8,795 bases of DNA from Thermomicrobiales bacterium. Its GTDB lineage: Bacteria > Chloroflexota > Chloroflexia > Thermomicrobiales > UBA6265. Location of the stretch: positions 1 through 8,795 of the forward strand of contig JAICRA010000043.1 in the NCBI GenBank assembly GCA_025937615.1. The letters run 5' to 3'. The translations under genes and the position numbers were made by a program. Positions 8,217-8,795 of the stretch are shown here, one piece after another. The notes below the pieces were generated by a model. The model did not search any database. It saw nothing but the letters and a program-made list of their open reading frames with translations, and was not told where the DNA came from. The stretch's first letter is position 1. Each line of letters starts with the position of its first letter.

Positions 8217-8238
8217 CACGAATGCGGTATGGGTCCGA

Positions 8239-8795
8239 TCAGACTTGGGCGGCTCGGACGCTGTTGATGGCTCCGTGAATCTGAAGGGCAGCGGCCCGTA
8301 CGGCCGCGGTCCAGTCACCCTCGCGGTCGTTGCCGGCATAGATGACTGATCGGGAAGAGGAGACGATGAGGCCCAGGCCTCGACTGTCGAGCCCAGCCTG
8401 CAGCGATGCTTCCAGATCGCCAGCTTGGGCGCCAATGCCCGGGAGCAGGATGGGTAAGTCCGGGCAGCGGTGGCGCACCTCGTCGAGCTCCGCGGGGTAC
8501 GTCGCGCCGACCACAAGCCCAAATGTCCCCGGCCAGCGCTCAGCCCAGCCCGCCACGCGCTCCGCGACCGTGAGGTAGAGCGGCTGCCGACCATGGGCCC
8601 CGGCCAACGAGAGGTTCTGCAGGTCGGCCGAGCCGGGGTTGCTCGTCTTGCAGATGACGATCACACCTCGGTCACGGCGAGATAGGAAGGGCGCCAGGGA
8701 GTCTTCGCCGAGATAGGGGTTGACCGTGACGGCGTCAAAATCCCACGTGTCGAAGTAGCCGGTTGCATACGCCTCGGCGGTGCTGCCAATGTCGC
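8239..8795 (-). CDS. pyrF: Orotidine 5'-phosphate decarboxylase, type 2 (N-terminal part outside window)
   Basis: PyrF decarboxylates OMP to UMP, the last step of de novo pyrimidine synthesis. The 184 visible residues begin with DIGSTAEAYA, the tail of the catalytic KRGDIGSTA motif; the catalytic Lys and first Asp lie just beyond the window edge. DAVTVNPYLGEDSL (20-33), VICKTSNPGSADLQ (46-59) and GLVVGATYPAEL (92-103) follow. LLPGIGAQAGD (116-126) and the phosphate-binding VSSSRSVIYA (144-153) complete the pattern of the long, type 2 subfamily (about 270-300 residues) rather than the E. coli-type short form. There is no stop up to the edge; GTG 8664 is an internal Val, not a start. It converges on recQ with 22 bp between the stops and no clear terminator. 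The visible part is intact. Confidence 0.96.
   Translation of the reverse strand, partial: DIGSTAEAYATGYFDTWDFDAVTVNPYLGEDSLAPFLSRRDRGVIVICKTSNPGSADLQNLSLAGAHGRQPLYLTVAERVAGWAERWPGTFGLVVGATYPAELDEVRHRCPDLPILLPGIGAQAGDLEASLQAGLDSRGLGLIVSSSRSVIYAGNDREGDWTAAVRAAALQIHGAINSVRAAQV

Overview
The window is GC-rich bacterial chromosome made mostly of housekeeping genes, with short but unusually repeat- and hairpin-rich intergenic gaps. The gene content suggests a Gram-positive-like or monoderm-related lineage: a DUF2795 protein, a type 2 (long) OMP decarboxylase, an actinobacterial-style RecQ with an extra C-terminal domain, and a stand-alone proline dehydrogenase. My best guess is Chloroflexota (Thermomicrobia-like), with Actinomycetota as the alternative. 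This is inference from protein style; no rRNA or other marker is present.

Layout. Everything from base 1 to 6020 is on the minus strand. In transcription order it holds a monofunctional proline dehydrogenase (6020-5025), a ParA/Soj-type ATPase (4755-3823), IMP dehydrogenase GuaB (3826-2258), a secreted C39-like cysteine peptidase (2009-1281), a short-chain dehydrogenase (1135-356) and a GNAT acetyltransferase cut by the window edge (304-1). ParA and GuaB overlap by ATGA and are probably translationally coupled. The other neighbours are separated by gaps of 51 to about 270 bp, so only ParA-GuaB and possibly SDR-GNAT look like operons. From 6377 the plus strand carries a 63-residue DUF2795 protein and, 8 bp later, recQ. 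recQ is split by a -1 frameshift near 7834-7850. A pyrF cut by the right edge faces recQ convergently.

Intergenic regions. The gap upstream of the peptidase (2010-2257) has a promoter-like element with a strong dyad over its -35 region. It also has G-rich octamer arrays in inverted orientation around a row of four small hairpins; the right array contains the guaB stop codon. The gap downstream of the peptidase (1136-1280) has a similar plan built on heptamers. The gap between parA and proline dehydrogenase (4756-5024) holds G-run repeats, a 9-bp inverted repeat and an octamer tandem. The divergent gap 6021-6376 has an 18-bp palindrome and a multi-hairpin stretch before DUF2795 with mutually exclusive pairings.

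I see no CRISPR array, transposase, tRNA or rRNA. The points most worth a second look are the broken recQ, the missing fourth zinc ligand in its C-terminal part, the recurring inverted short-repeat architecture, and the structured leader before DUF2795-recQ.
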